From: Actinomarinicola tropica
Lineage (GTDB): Bacteria; Actinomycetota; Acidimicrobiia; Acidimicrobiales; SKKL01
Assembly: GCF_009650215.1 (NCBI RefSeq)
Contig: NZ_CP045851.1
Coordinates: 620,001 to 684,000 of the forward strand
DNA: 64,000 nucleotides
Direction: 5' to 3'
Under the pieces are notes generated by a model. That model ran no database searches, had not been told where the DNA came from, and saw only the letters and a list, made by a program, of their open reading frames with translations. The position numbers and the translations under genes were made by a program. Below, one piece after another: positions 41,923-50,852 of the stretch; within the stretch, counting starts at the first letter, position 1, and each line of letters starts with the position of its first letter.

Positions 41923-42752
41923 GCGGTCAACCTCCGGTGGGTGTCGTCGTCGAACTCGTCGAAGAACGCTCCGAGCTCGTCGACCATCCGGTCGGTGCTC
42001 GGCGCGGCGAAGAGGAGCGGCTGGTACTGCGTGATGTCGTAGGAGGTGGTGCCCATGGCACGGAGGTCCCACGGTCGGATCTCCGCCTGGTCGAACACCT
42101 GGATCTCGCCGTAGGAGGACAGGAGGCCGGCGCCGTAGGCGCGCACGCCGCCGCCCTCGTGGACGACGCCGAACTCGAGCGTGAACCAGAAGACGCGGCT
42201 GAAGAAGTCGAGGGCCTCGTCGGACGTGGCCCGCAGCGAGGCGTGCCCGGCGGCCTCGTAGAGGTCGGCGAGGTGGGGGGACGCCAGCATCGTGGCGTGC
42301 CCGATGATCTCGTGCACGATGTCGGGCTCGGGCGTGTAGAAGGGCACCGAGTGGTGGCGGATGTACTGCGTCGACAGGAACGTCCGCTCGGCGAGGGCGC
42401 CGTAGAACTGCCGCGTGGGCACGAGGCCGGGGACGGGTCGGATGCGGAAGCCGGTCAGCTCGTGGAGCCGGGCGTCGACCTCGCGCAGCTGCGGGACGCG
42501 CTCGGTGGGCAGCCCCAGACGAGCGATGCCCTGCCGCACCTCCTCGCACGCGTACCGCTGGTGCAGCTCGGCGAGCTCGGTCGACACGGTGGCCCAGACG
42601 TCGTCCTCCTCGCGGCTGTAGTGCACGTTGGGGATGGGCTCGCCGGCCTGGTGGCGGGCACCGACCTCGGCGATGCGGGCGCGGCGTCGGAGGTACTCCT
42701 GGTCGTGCACCCCGGGGTGGTCGACCGGCAGCTCGACGGTGAGCTCAGCCAT
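41919..42752 (-). CDS. phhA: Phenylalanine-4-hydroxylase (pterin-dependent)
   Basis: A 277-residue aromatic amino acid hydroxylase. FRIRPVPGLVPTRQFYGALA (about residues 93-112), TQYIRHHSVPFYTPEPDIVH with the metal motif HEIIGHATMLA (two His), and the downstream Glu in FWFTLEFGVV complete the 2-His-1-Glu iron site. It makes tyrosine from phenylalanine and feeds the following three genes. ATG at 42752 chosen; an ATG at 42761 is possible. A pterin-recycling enzyme is not adjacent. Confidence 0.92.
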   Translation of the reverse strand: MAELTVELPVDHPGVHDQEYLRRRARIAEVGARHQAGEPIPNVHYSREEDDVWATVSTELAELHQRYACEEVRQGIARLGLPTERVPQLREVDARLHELTGFRIRPVPGLVPTRQFYGALAERTFLSTQYIRHHSVPFYTPEPDIVHEIIGHATMLASPHLADLYEAAGHASLRATSDEALDFFSRVFWFTLEFGVVHEGGGVRAYGAGLLSSYGEIQVFDQAEIRPWDLRAMGTTSYDITQYQPLLFAAPSTDRMVDELGAFFDEFDDDTHRRLTA

Positions 42753-42932
42753 GGAGCCCATCGTGGCGCGTTTCACATCGTGAGACAACCGTCACGCCGC
42801 ACCGGGTCGCCGCCGCCCCGCCAGGGTCCATCGTCCCACGCCGAGGGGGGCTTGCCGCAAGCGGCCGACCCGTGCTGAGGATGACCGTCCTCCTGGGCCG
42901 TCCGGTCCGGGCCGGTGAGGTGAGGAGAGGCG

Positions 42933-45383
42933 ATGGGGGACCAGCGCGGCGTGGTGGCGCTCGACGAGGTGGGCCGGGAGGACGTGGCCCTGGTCGGCGG
43001 GAAGGGGGCCCAGCTCGGGGAGCTGCGGCGGATCGAGGGGGTGCGCGTCCCCGACGGCGTCTGCGTGACGACCGCTGCGTTTCGTCGAGCGGTCGCAGGA
43101 TCAGACCGCGGGCAACCCGTCGTCCCGCCCGAGGTGGCCGACGAGCTGGCGGCTGCGCTGAACCGGCTCGGGGGCACGGCGACGAGGTTCGCCGTCCGGT
43201 CGAGCGCCACCTCGGAGGACCAGCCGTCGGCGTCGTTCGCCGGCCAGCACGACACGTTCCTCGGGGTCGAGGCTGCGTCGGTCGCCGACCGCGTGGCCGC
43301 CTGCTGGTCGTCGCTCGGGACGGCGCGCGCCGTCGCCTACCGGAGGAACCACGACGTCGACGAGCTCGGCGTCACGATGGCCGTCGTCGTGCAGCGGATG
43401 GTCGACGCCCGGGTGTCCGGCGTGCTGTTCACCGCCGACCCCCTGTCGGGCCACCGCCGCACGTGCCGCGTGGAGGCGGTGGAGGGGCTCGGCGACGCCT
43501 TGGTCTCCGGCCGCGTCGCGCCGCAGGCGTGGACGATGCGCGCCGGTGTCGTGGGCGCCCGTCCGTCCGGCGCCGCACTGCTGACCGACGCCGAGCTCGA
43601 CGAGCTGGAGCGGGCGGGTCGACGCATCGAGGCCCACGCGGGCGGTCCTCAGGACGTCGAGTGGTGCCTGGACGACGACGGCCTGTGGATCGTGCAGTCC
43701 CGCCCGATCACGACCCTCTTCCCCGTGCCCGAGACCGGTGACGACGGGTTCCACGTCTACGTGTCGGTGGGGCACCAGCAGATGATGACCGACGCCATGA
43801 CGCCGTTCGGGTTGTCGGTCTGGCGGATGACGACACCCCGGCCGATGGAGGTCGCCGGCAGCCGGCTCTTCGTCGACGTGACGCCGCAGCTGGCGTCACC
43901 CGCGACGCGGGCGCCGATGCTCGAGATGTTCGGTCGGTCCGATCCGCTGCTCCGCGACGCGCTGGAGGCCGTGCTCGAGCGCGACGAGCTCGGTTCGCCG
44001 CCCGAGCAGGCTCCGGGCGGGCCGCCCCTCCCGTCCGGTCCGCCGACGCCGCCCGACCCGGACCCGGCCGTCGTGCCGGAGCTGATCGCTCGCAACCGGG
44101 CCTCGGTCGATCAGCTGCGCGTCGACATCGCCGCCCTGTCCGGGCCCGAGGTGTGCGCGTGCATCCGCCGGGACCTCGACGAGCTGCGCGCCCTGCTCTT
44201 CGCCCCGGACAGCAGCGCCGTGGTGATGGCTGCCATGGAAGCGGCGTGGTGGTTGAACGATCGCATGGAGGAGTGGCTCGGAGTGCGAAGCGCCGTCGAC
44301 GCCCTCACGCGCTCCGTCCCCCACAACGTCACCGCCGACATGGGTCTGGCGCTCCTCGACGTCGCCGATGCGGTGCGCCCCCACCCCGCGGTGGTCGCGT
44401 TGCTGGGCGCCCTGCGGGGCGACGAGGGGGAGGAGGTCCTCGATGCGCTCGCCGAGGTCCCCGGTGGCCGCGAGGCGAGCGGGGCGCTGCGGTCCTGGCT
44501 GGAGGAGTACGGCGTGCGCTGCGTCGGCGAGATCGACATCACCCGCCCGCGCTGGCGCGAGACGCCAGGCGCGCTGGCCCCGCTGATCCTCGGCCACGTC
44601 GCGGCCTTCGCCCCGGGTGAGTCGGCGCGTCGGTGGGCCGAGGGGCTCGAGGAGGCGGCACGCGCGGAGCGCGACCTCCTCGCGCGGGTCCGGGGCCTCC
44701 CCGACGGGGAGGTCAAGGCGGCCGAGACCGAGGCGAGGATCCGGCTGGTGCGCACGTTCACCGGCTACCGGGAGTACCCCAAGTTCGGGATGGTGAGCCG
44801 CTACGCCCTCTACCGGGACGCCTTGCTGCGGGAGGTCGACCGCCTGGTCGGCGACGGCGCGCTCGCGGCGCGGGACGACGCCTGGCTCCTGACCTTCGAC
44901 GAGCTCGAGGAGGCCCTCCGCACCGGTGGCGTCGACCGCGACGTCATCGCCGGCCGGCGGGAGGCCCATGCTGGCCACCGGACGCTGTCCCCGCCGCGCG
45001 TCCTCACCTCCGACGGCGAGGCGCTCCACGGGTCCCACCGGCGCACCGACGCCCCCGCCGACGCGCTCCTGGGCCTCGGCGTCTCGGCCGGCGTCGTCGA
45101 GGGGAGGGCCCGGGTCCTCCTCGACATCGGGGACGGCATCGTGGAGCCCGGCGACGTCCTCGTCACCCGCTTCACCGATCCGTCCTGGTCGCCGCTGTTC
45201 GTGTCGGCCGGTGGGTTGGTCACCGAGGTGGGCGGCCTGATGACCCACGGGGCGGTCGTGGCGCGCGAGTACGGGCTGCCCGCCATCGTCGGGGTGGACC
45301 GTGCGACCGAGCTCGTGCCGGATGGCGCGTGGGTCCGGCTCGACGGCACGCGCGGCACCGTCGAGGTGGTCGAGGGCCGGTGA
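42933..45383 (+). CDS. Rifampicin-phosphotransferase-like PEP-utilising enzyme
   Basis: An 816-residue enzyme with an ATP-grasp N-terminus (GGKGAQLGEL, about residues 22-31; RFAVRSSATSEDQPSASFAG, about 88-107; VEWCLDD..VQSRPIT, about 245-263), a middle domain with FGMVSRYALYRDALLREV, and a swivelling phosphohistidine domain at the end (GGLMTHGAVVAREYGLPAIV, His about 772). This three-part order matches rifamycin-inactivating phosphotransferases rather than true PEP synthase, which has a PEP-binding C-terminal domain. Function as resistance is inference; it could act on another substrate. GAGGAGAGG precedes the ATG. Confidence 0.8.
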   Translation: MGDQRGVVALDEVGREDVALVGGKGAQLGELRRIEGVRVPDGVCVTTAAFRRAVAGSDRGQPVVPPEVADELAAALNRLGGTATRFAVRSSATSEDQPSASFAGQHDTFLGVEAASVADRVAACWSSLGTARAVAYRRNHDVDELGVTMAVVVQRMVDARVSGVLFTADPLSGHRRTCRVEAVEGLGDALVSGRVAPQAWTMRAGVVGARPSGAALLTDAELDELERAGRRIEAHAGGPQDVEWCLDDDGLWIVQSRPITTLFPVPETGDDGFHVYVSVGHQQMMTDAMTPFGLSVWRMTTPRPMEVAGSRLFVDVTPQLASPATRAPMLEMFGRSDPLLRDALEAVLERDELGSPPEQAPGGPPLPSGPPTPPDPDPAVVPELIARNRASVDQLRVDIAALSGPEVCACIRRDLDELRALLFAPDSSAVVMAAMEAAWWLNDRMEEWLGVRSAVDALTRSVPHNVTADMGLALLDVADAVRPHPAVVALLGALRGDEGEEVLDALAEVPGGREASGALRSWLEEYGVRCVGEIDITRPRWRETPGALAPLILGHVAAFAPGESARRWAEGLEEAARAERDLLARVRGLPDGEVKAAETEARIRLVRTFTGYREYPKFGMVSRYALYRDALLREVDRLVGDGALAARDDAWLLTFDELEEALRTGGVDRDVIAGRREAHAGHRTLSPPRVLTSDGEALHGSHRRTDAPADALLGLGVSAGVVEGRARVLLDIGDGIVEPGDVLVTRFTDPSWSPLFVSAGGLVTEVGGLMTHGAVVAREYGLPAIVGVDRATELVPDGAWVRLDGTRGTVEVVEGR

Positions 45384-45447
45384 CGGAACAGCTGGCGGTC
45401 GGTGGGGGTTGGACCCTCCGCCGGACGACGCCGCGGAGGTCATGCCC

Positions 45448-45873
45448 ATGACGACAGCACCCGAGAGCGACCACCTCGCGGAGGTGCCCGAGGACCTCCG
45501 GCCCCTCCTGGAGTCGGACGCGGTGGCACTCGTCTCGACGCTGGGTGCGGGCGGCGAGCCGCAGACCACGCCGCTGTGGTTCCTGTGGGAGGACGGGCAG
45601 CTCCGGTTCAGCCTCGTCGAGGGTCGCCAGAAGCTGCGCAACCTGCGGCGCGATCCCCGCATCTCGGTGGTCGTGATCGATCCGTCCGATCCGACCTGGT
45701 ACGTCGAGCTGCGGGGCCGCATCGGTCCGCTCGTCGAGGATCCGGCGCTGGAGCTGGAGCGGAAGGTCGCCGAGAAGTACCGGGGCGCCCACGTCGACGT
45801 CGAGCCGCCGGGCACCGTGCGCTGGGCCACCCATGTCGTGCCGCACAAGGTGACCGGCCAGCGCGGTCACTGA
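45448..45873 (+). CDS. Pyridoxamine-5'-phosphate-oxidase-family (PPOX) F420/FMN protein
   Basis: A 141-residue split-barrel flavin/F420-binding protein. ALVSTLGAGGEPQTTPLWFL (about residues 25-44), LVEGRQKLRNLRRDPRISVV (about 57-76, phosphate-binding Lys/Arg) and YVELRGRIGPLVEDP are the family's strands. The ATG at 45448 has GGAGG 8 nt away; the ATG at 45442 is too close. Typical actinobacterial F420-dependent reductases are this size. Substrate unknown. Confidence 0.82.
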   Translation: MTTAPESDHLAEVPEDLRPLLESDAVALVSTLGAGGEPQTTPLWFLWEDGQLRFSLVEGRQKLRNLRRDPRISVVVIDPSDPTWYVELRGRIGPLVEDPALELERKVAEKYRGAHVDVEPPGTVRWATHVVPHKVTGQRGH

Positions 45874-46385
45874 CGGGCGGCGGCCTCCTCGGGGACGACG
45901 ACGCCGGCGGTGCGCACGCCCGACCACCGACGGACGTCGCCCGCCAGGTCGAGGTGCTCGATCGGGGCGGCGTGCTCGTGCTCGCCCCAGGCCTCCCGGG
46001 GCAGCATCCACATGACCTCGAACTCGTTGCCGTCGGGGTCGGCGCCGTAGATGCTCTTGGTCGCACCATGGCTCGACTCGCCGGTGTAGGCGCCGCTCGC
46101 GAGCAGCGACTCCCGCGCCGCGACGAGCTCGTCGATCGTGTCGAGCTGCCAGGCCAGGTGGTACAGGCCGATGCCACGCCGCCGTGGCCCGGTACCGGTG
46201 CCGATGCCGAACAAGCCGAGGTCGTGGTGGTTGCCGGAGCGGGGCAACCGCAGGAAGGCGGCGTTGGCGCGGGGTTCGCGGGCGATGACCTCCATGCCGA
46301 ACACGTCGCGGTAGAAGCGCTCGCTGCGGGCGAGGTCGGCGACGAACAGCACGGCGTGGTTCAGCCGGACGGGGGAGAAGGACAT
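45867..46385 (-). CDS. VOC-family (glyoxalase/dioxygenase-like) protein
   Basis: A 172-residue metal-binding VOC protein: RLNHAVLFVADLARSERFYR (about residues 6-25, first His ligand), HHDLGLFGIG, YHLAWQLDTIDELVAAR and YGADPDGNEFEVMWMLPR, with Glu in NEFEV as the last ligand. The second repeat is complete. This resembles ring-cleaving dioxygenases or fosfomycin/glyoxalase relatives; substrate not predictable. GAGGAG precedes the ATG at 46385. Its end overlaps the convergent PPOX gene by 7 bp. Confidence 0.82.
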   Translation of the reverse strand: MSFSPVRLNHAVLFVADLARSERFYRDVFGMEVIAREPRANAAFLRLPRSGNHHDLGLFGIGTGTGPRRRGIGLYHLAWQLDTIDELVAARESLLASGAYTGESSHGATKSIYGADPDGNEFEVMWMLPREAWGEHEHAAPIEHLDLAGDVRRWSGVRTAGVVVPEEAAARQ

Positions 46386-46434
46386 GACGGGCTCCTCTGC
46401 GTGGGTGCTCACCCCGTTCAACATCGTTGAGGCT

Positions 46435-47148
46435 TCAACTATTTCGGTCGGCCTCGTCCTCGAGCTCCTCGACCAGCTCCTCGAGCGTCGCCTCGGCGTA
46501 GCCCGGGTGCGCCGCCTCCTCGGCGGCGCGCTGGCGGCGCGACCGGACGAGCGAACGCACGACGAGCCCCACCGCCGCCAGGGCGAGGCCCACGACGACG
46601 ACGTCCTGGAACGGCTCGGTCACGTCGAGGATGCGCTCCCAGCGGTCGCCCAGCGCGAACCCGGCCGCGACGAGCACGGTGTTCCACACCAGGCTGCCCA
46701 CCAGCGTGAGGAGTGTGAACACGCCGAGGGGCATCCGGCGGAACCCCGCGGGCACCGAGATGATCGAGCGCAGCAGCGGGATGCAGCGACAGACGAGCAC
46801 CGCGGTGCGCGAGCGGCGGTCGAACCACTGCTCGGCCCGATCGAGGTCCTCCTCGCCGAAGCCGATCCACGACCCGTAGCGGATGACGATGGCCCGCAGT
46901 CGGATCGGACCGATGGCGGCCGAGAGGCCGTAGAGGATCAGCGCACCGACGACCGAGCCGATGGTCGCGGCCACGACCATGCCCACGACCCACGCGTCGC
47001 CCCGCGCCGCGGCGTACCCGGCGAGGCCGAGCACCACCTCCGAGGGGATGGGCGGGAAGACGTTCTCGACCGCGACGAGGACCGCGACCCCCACGTAGCC
47101 CAGGGCGTCGACCACGTCGGCGGCCCAGTCGGCCAGGGAATCCAGCAC
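46435..47148 (-). CDS. DedA-family membrane protein
   Basis: A 237-residue member of the DedA/SNARE-associated family. ENVFPPIPSEVVLGLAGY (about residues 27-44), IGSVVGALILYGLS, FDRRSRTAVLVCRCIPLLRS with conserved Arg, and VPAGFRRMPLGVFTLLTLVG are its core. DedA proteins are linked to lipid flipping and membrane potential. GTG at 47148 has GGAGG upstream. The C-terminus ends in an acidic helix. A second DedA gene is at 58856-59518. Confidence 0.88.
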   Translation of the reverse strand: MLDSLADWAADVVDALGYVGVAVLVAVENVFPPIPSEVVLGLAGYAAARGDAWVVGMVVAATIGSVVGALILYGLSAAIGPIRLRAIVIRYGSWIGFGEEDLDRAEQWFDRRSRTAVLVCRCIPLLRSIISVPAGFRRMPLGVFTLLTLVGSLVWNTVLVAAGFALGDRWERILDVTEPFQDVVVVGLALAAVGLVVRSLVRSRRQRAAEEAAHPGYAEATLEELVEELEDEADRNS

Positions 47149-47262
47149 CGTCGCGCCTCCTCGCCCGGTGGTCGGGGTGTCACCCGGGCGGAGGAGAGCG
47201 TAGGGACCGCCGGCGGAGGAGCCGTGTCGGGTCCCCGCTGCGACGTCCGTCGAGCCGGCGAA

Positions 47263-47278
47263 CCTCGCAGATGCGAGG
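47263..47278. promoter_or_regulatory. Palindrome upstream of molybdate operon
   Basis: CCTCGCA-ga-TGCGAGG, perfect 7-bp arms, 15 bp before the ATG of the HTH-Mop gene. Position and symmetry suit an operator for that regulator. Confidence 0.55.
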
Positions 47279-47292
47279 CAGTAGCCAGCCAG

Positions 47293-47733
47293 ATGTCGAC
47301 AAGTACCAGTCTCCTGTGGTGGGCTGCCCGGGTGAGCTCCGCCTACCGACCGGGCCAGGTCGCCGACCTCCTCGGCGTCAGCGTCGACACCGTCCGTCGC
47401 TGGTGCGACGACGGGCGGCTCCCCACCGTGCGCACGGAGGGCGGTCACCGGCTCGTGTCCGGCCCCGGCCTCGCCCGGTACCTCCGAGGTCGGGCCGCGG
47501 CATTCGAGGCCGACGGCCTCCCCGCCCAGTCGGCGCGCAACCGGTTCACCGGCGTCGTCACCCGTGTCGAGCGCGACACCCTGAGCGCCGTCGTCGAGAT
47601 CCAGTCCGGTCGCCACCGGATCGTGTCGCTCATGACCCGTGACGCCGCCGACGAGCTCGACCTCGAGGAGGGAGATCTGGCCGTCGCCGCGGTCAAGGCG
47701 ACGACCGTGGTCGTCGAGGTGCCGGACCGGTGA
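47293..47733 (+). CDS. HTH-Mop (molybdate-binding) regulator
   Basis: A 146-residue two-domain protein. The N-terminal excisionase/MerR-type helix-turn-helix reads YRPGQVADLLGVSVDTVRRW (about residues 17-36) with a TEGGHRLV wing; the C-terminal Mop/TOBE domain reads NRFTGVVTRVERDTLSAVVE (about 79-98) and ends VKATTVVVEV. This is the actinobacterial counterpart of ModE. It sits first in a four-gene operon with modABC, all with 4-bp overlaps. ATG at 47293 is assumed; GTG 47332 would remove 13 residues. It probably senses molybdate and controls the operon. Confidence 0.85.
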   Translation: MSTSTSLLWWAARVSSAYRPGQVADLLGVSVDTVRRWCDDGRLPTVRTEGGHRLVSGPGLARYLRGRAAAFEADGLPAQSARNRFTGVVTRVERDTLSAVVEIQSGRHRIVSLMTRDAADELDLEEGDLAVAAVKATTVVVEVPDR

Positions 47734-48485
47734 CGCGGGCGTTCGTGCTCTCGCTCGTCCTGCTCACCCTCGCGTCGTGCAGCGGCGACGATGCCGACGA
47801 GGAAGGGCGCGGGACGCTGACCGTGGCGGCCGCGGCCTCGCTCAGCGACGCGTTCACCCGCATCGGGGAGGACTTCGAAGCCGCCCACCCCGGCGTGGAG
47901 GTCACCTTCACGTTCGACTCGTCGTCGACCCTCGCGGCGCAGATCGTCGAGGGCGCACCCGCCGACGTCTACGCCTCGGCCGACCCCTCCGACCTGGACC
48001 GGCTCCGCCGCGACGGGCTGGTCCGCGACGTCGAGGTGTTCGCGGGCAACGAGCTGGTCGTCGTGACCGCACCGGGCAACCCCGAGGGCATCCGTGGCCT
48101 GGGGGACCTGGTCGGCGTGGGCGTCGTGGCCCTCTGCGGGTCGGACGTCCCGTGCGGTCGCTACGCCGGCCAGGCCCTCGACCGGGCGGGCGTCGCGCTC
48201 CCCGAGAGCCAGGTCACCCGGGGTCAGAACGTCACCGCGACGCTCACGGCGGTGTCCGACGGCGATGCGGTCGCCGGGATCGTCTACGCGAGCGACGCGG
48301 TGCGGGCCGGCGACGCCGTCGACACCGTCGCGATCCCCGAGGACCGCAACGTCGTCGCCGGCTACCCGATCGGCGTCGTCGCGGCCACCGCGGACGCCGA
48401 GCTGGCCGACGCCTTCGTGGCGCACGTCCTCGGAGCCGACGGCCAGCGCGTGCTCGACGAGCTCGGCTTCCTCCCCGCACCGTGA
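47730..48485 (+). CDS. modA: Molybdate ABC transporter substrate-binding protein
   Basis: A 251-residue lipoprotein. Signal and lipobox LASC, then the ModA fold: LTVAAAASLSDAFTRIGEDF (about residues 29-48), FTFDSSSTLAAQIVEGAPAD with Ser and backbone contacts to oxyanion, NELVVVTAPGN, and a cysteine pair in ALCGSDVPCGRYA. It binds molybdate outside the membrane and delivers it to ModB. GTG start overlaps the preceding stop. Confidence 0.93.
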   Translation: MTRAFVLSLVLLTLASCSGDDADEEGRGTLTVAAAASLSDAFTRIGEDFEAAHPGVEVTFTFDSSSTLAAQIVEGAPADVYASADPSDLDRLRRDGLVRDVEVFAGNELVVVTAPGNPEGIRGLGDLVGVGVVALCGSDVPCGRYAGQALDRAGVALPESQVTRGQNVTATLTAVSDGDAVAGIVYASDAVRAGDAVDTVAIPEDRNVVAGYPIGVVAATADAELADAFVAHVLGADGQRVLDELGFLPAP

Positions 48486-49273
48486 ACCGGGCTCGACCCC
48501 GCCCTCCCGCGCTCGTGGTGGCGGCCGGTCTGGTCGGCGTCGCGTTCTTCGCCATCCCCCTCGTCGGGCTCCTCCAACGTGTCGACTGGGGAGGGCTGTG
48601 GGCGGACCTGACCACCGACGAGGCGCGCCAGGCGCTCCGCCTGTCGCTCGTGTCCTCGTCGGCCGCCGTCGGGCTCGTCCTCTGCATCGGGACGCCGCTC
48701 GCGTGGCTGCTCGCCCGCACCGAGCTCCCGGGTCGTTCCGTGGTGCGAGCGCTCGTGCTGCTGCCGATGGTGCTCCCGCCGGTGGTGGGGGGCGTCGCCC
48801 TCCTCTCGGCGTTCAGCCTCCGCAGCCCGCTCGGCGGCTGGCTCCACGACACGTTCGGCCTCCAGCTCACGTTCTCGACGGCGGGCACCGTGCTCGCCCA
48901 GACCTTCGTGGCGATGCCCTTCTTCGTCCTCACCGTCGAAGGAGCGCTGCGGGGGTTGGACCCGCGCTACGAGGACGCGGCCGCGGGGCTCGGCGCGGGG
49001 CGGGCCCTGGTGTTCCGCCGCGTCACGCTGCCGCTGATCGCGCCGTCCGTCGCGGCCGGGGCGGTGCTGGCGTGGGCGCGGGCGCTCGGCGAGTTCGGCG
49101 CCACGATCACCTTCGCGGGGAACGTCGCCGGGCGGACGCGCACCCTGCCACTGGCCGTCTACCTCGCCCTCGAGTCCGACCGGGACGCGGCGCTCGCGCT
49201 CAGCGTCGTCCTCCTCGCGATCTCGCTCCTCGTGCTCGTGTCCCTCCGCGACCGGTGGTGGACGCGCGCATGA
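48482..49273 (+). CDS. modB: Molybdate ABC transporter permease
   Basis: A 263-residue permease with six membrane helices. The BPD_transp_1 coupling motif is YEDAAAGLGAGRALVFRRVT (about residues 163-182) followed by AWARALGEFGATITFAGNVA (about 198-217). LPPVVGGVALL is the ModB/CysW helix. GTG start overlaps modA and its stop overlaps modC. Confidence 0.93.
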   Translation: MNRARPRPPALVVAAGLVGVAFFAIPLVGLLQRVDWGGLWADLTTDEARQALRLSLVSSSAAVGLVLCIGTPLAWLLARTELPGRSVVRALVLLPMVLPPVVGGVALLSAFSLRSPLGGWLHDTFGLQLTFSTAGTVLAQTFVAMPFFVLTVEGALRGLDPRYEDAAAGLGAGRALVFRRVTLPLIAPSVAAGAVLAWARALGEFGATITFAGNVAGRTRTLPLAVYLALESDRDAALALSVVLLAISLLVLVSLRDRWWTRA

Positions 49274-50319
49274 ACCTCCACCTCGACATCGCGGTCGACC
49301 TCGGGACCTTCGACCTCGCCGTCGCGCTCGGCGCCGCCGGCGGGGCGGTCACCGCGGTGCTCGGCCCCAACGGAGCGGGCAAGAGCACGTTGCTGCGCTG
49401 CATCGCCGGCAGCCTCGCCATCGACCGCGGCACCATCTCGCTCGGCGGTCGCGTCCTCGACGCCCCGCCGACCACGTTCGTCCGGCCGGAGCACCGCGCG
49501 ATCGGCGTCGTCCACCAGGACCACCTCCTGTTCCCGCACCTGTCGGCCCTCGACAACGTGGCGTTCGGCCTGCGGAGCCGGGGCGTCCGGAGGGCGGCCG
49601 CGCGCGACGGGGCCCGCGAGCTCCTCGACCGCTTGGGGGTGGGATCGGTGGCCTCGTCGCCCCCGACGGAGCTGTCGGGTGGTCAGGCCCAGCGGGTCGC
49701 CCTCGCCCGGGCGCTGGCCACCGAGCCCGACGCGCTGCTGCTCGACGAGCCGCTGGCCGCGCTCGACGCCGCGACCCGGATCGAGGTGCGGCGGGACCTG
49801 CGGCGCCACCTCGCCGAGTTCGCCGGACCGGCGATCCTGGTCACCCACGACCCGGTCGACGCCCTGGCGCTCGCCGACGAGGTCGTCGTGCTCGAGGCCG
49901 GTCGCGTCGCCCAGCGCGGCCCGATCGGCGAGGTCACGTCCGAGCCCCGCTCCCGCTACGTCGCCGACCTCATCGGCACCAACCTGCTCGTCGGCACCGC
50001 CGACGGGACGTCGCTCACGACCGACCGGGGGCTGGTCGTCGCCCTGGCCGAGGCACCCCGGGGGCCGGTCTTCGCCACGATCGCCCCGGCGGCCGTCGCC
50101 CTCCACCGCCGCGAACCCGAGGGCAGCCCCCGCAACCGGTGGCGGACGACCGTCGCCCACCTCGACCGCCTCGGCGACAGGGTGCGGGTCCACGCCGCCC
50201 TGCCGGTCGGGCTCGTCGCCGAGATCACCCCGGCGTCGGCCGCGGACCTGGCGCTGGCCGAGGGATCCGAGCTGTGGGTGAGCGTGAAGGCCACCGAGGT
50301 CGTCGCCTACCCGCGGTAG
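49270..50319 (+). CDS. modC: Molybdate ABC transporter ATPase
   Basis: A 349-residue ATPase. Walker A GPNGAGKSTLL (about residues 32-42), HQDHLLFPHLSALDNVAFGL, signature TELSGGQAQRVALARALATE, Walker B ALLLDEPLAALD and switch His in LVTHDP. The C-terminal part is a TOBE domain (about 285-349). It powers ModAB. Confidence 0.94.
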   Translation: MNLHLDIAVDLGTFDLAVALGAAGGAVTAVLGPNGAGKSTLLRCIAGSLAIDRGTISLGGRVLDAPPTTFVRPEHRAIGVVHQDHLLFPHLSALDNVAFGLRSRGVRRAAARDGARELLDRLGVGSVASSPPTELSGGQAQRVALARALATEPDALLLDEPLAALDAATRIEVRRDLRRHLAEFAGPAILVTHDPVDALALADEVVVLEAGRVAQRGPIGEVTSEPRSRYVADLIGTNLLVGTADGTSLTTDRGLVVALAEAPRGPVFATIAPAAVALHRREPEGSPRNRWRTTVAHLDRLGDRVRVHAALPVGLVAEITPASAADLALAEGSELWVSVKATEVVAYPR

Positions 50320-50347
50320 TCACACGGGCCTGGCGGGCGCACGGCCG

Positions 50348-50833
50348 ATGTGGGACCGTGCGCACGTGGCCCGCAAGATCGCGACCAACCGCACCGTCGA
50401 CCGAGACGAGCTCCTCGAGTTCGTCCGCAGCCGCCACCGCGTGATCCTCATGACCACGCGCCGCGACGGCACCTCGCAGGCGTCGCCGGTCAGCGCCGGC
50501 GTCGACGGCGAGGGTCGCCTCGTCGTCTCGACCTACCCGGAGCGAGCGAAGGCGCACAACGCCCGTCGGGACCCGGCCGGCTCCGCGCTCGTCCTGTCCG
50601 ACGACTGGAACGGCGAGTGGGTGCAGCTGTGGGGCAGCTTCGAGGTTCTCGACCTGCCCGACGCGCTCGAGCCGCTCGTCGAGTACTACCGCTCGATCGC
50701 GGGCGAGCACCCCGACTGGGACGAGTACCGGACGGCGATGGTCGACCAGGGCAAGAGCCTGCTGCGCCTCACGATCGAGCGGTGGGGTCCCATCGCCACC
50801 GGCGGCTTCCCGGAGCGCCTCGCCGACGCCTGA
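50348..50833 (+). CDS. PPOX-class F420-dependent oxidoreductase-like protein
   Basis: A 161-residue split-barrel protein. HRVILMTTRRDGTSQASPVS (about residues 29-48), VVSTYPERAKAHNARRDPAG with cofactor-binding basic residues, and WVQLWGSFEVLDLPDALEPL. The pattern is that of F420-binding PPOX proteins. The ATG at 50348 is used; a GTG at 50366 would remove six residues. No strong ribosome site, so it may be leaderless. Confidence 0.8.
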   Translation: MWDRAHVARKIATNRTVDRDELLEFVRSRHRVILMTTRRDGTSQASPVSAGVDGEGRLVVSTYPERAKAHNARRDPAGSALVLSDDWNGEWVQLWGSFEVLDLPDALEPLVEYYRSIAGEHPDWDEYRTAMVDQGKSLLRLTIERWGPIATGGFPERLADA

Positions 50834-50852
50834 CCCGGGGCCGGTCCGATGC

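Noticed and set aside
42933-45383. PEP synthase (PpsA)
   Set aside because: The C-terminal PEP-binding TIM barrel of PpsA is missing; the swivelling His domain lies at the very end as in RPH.
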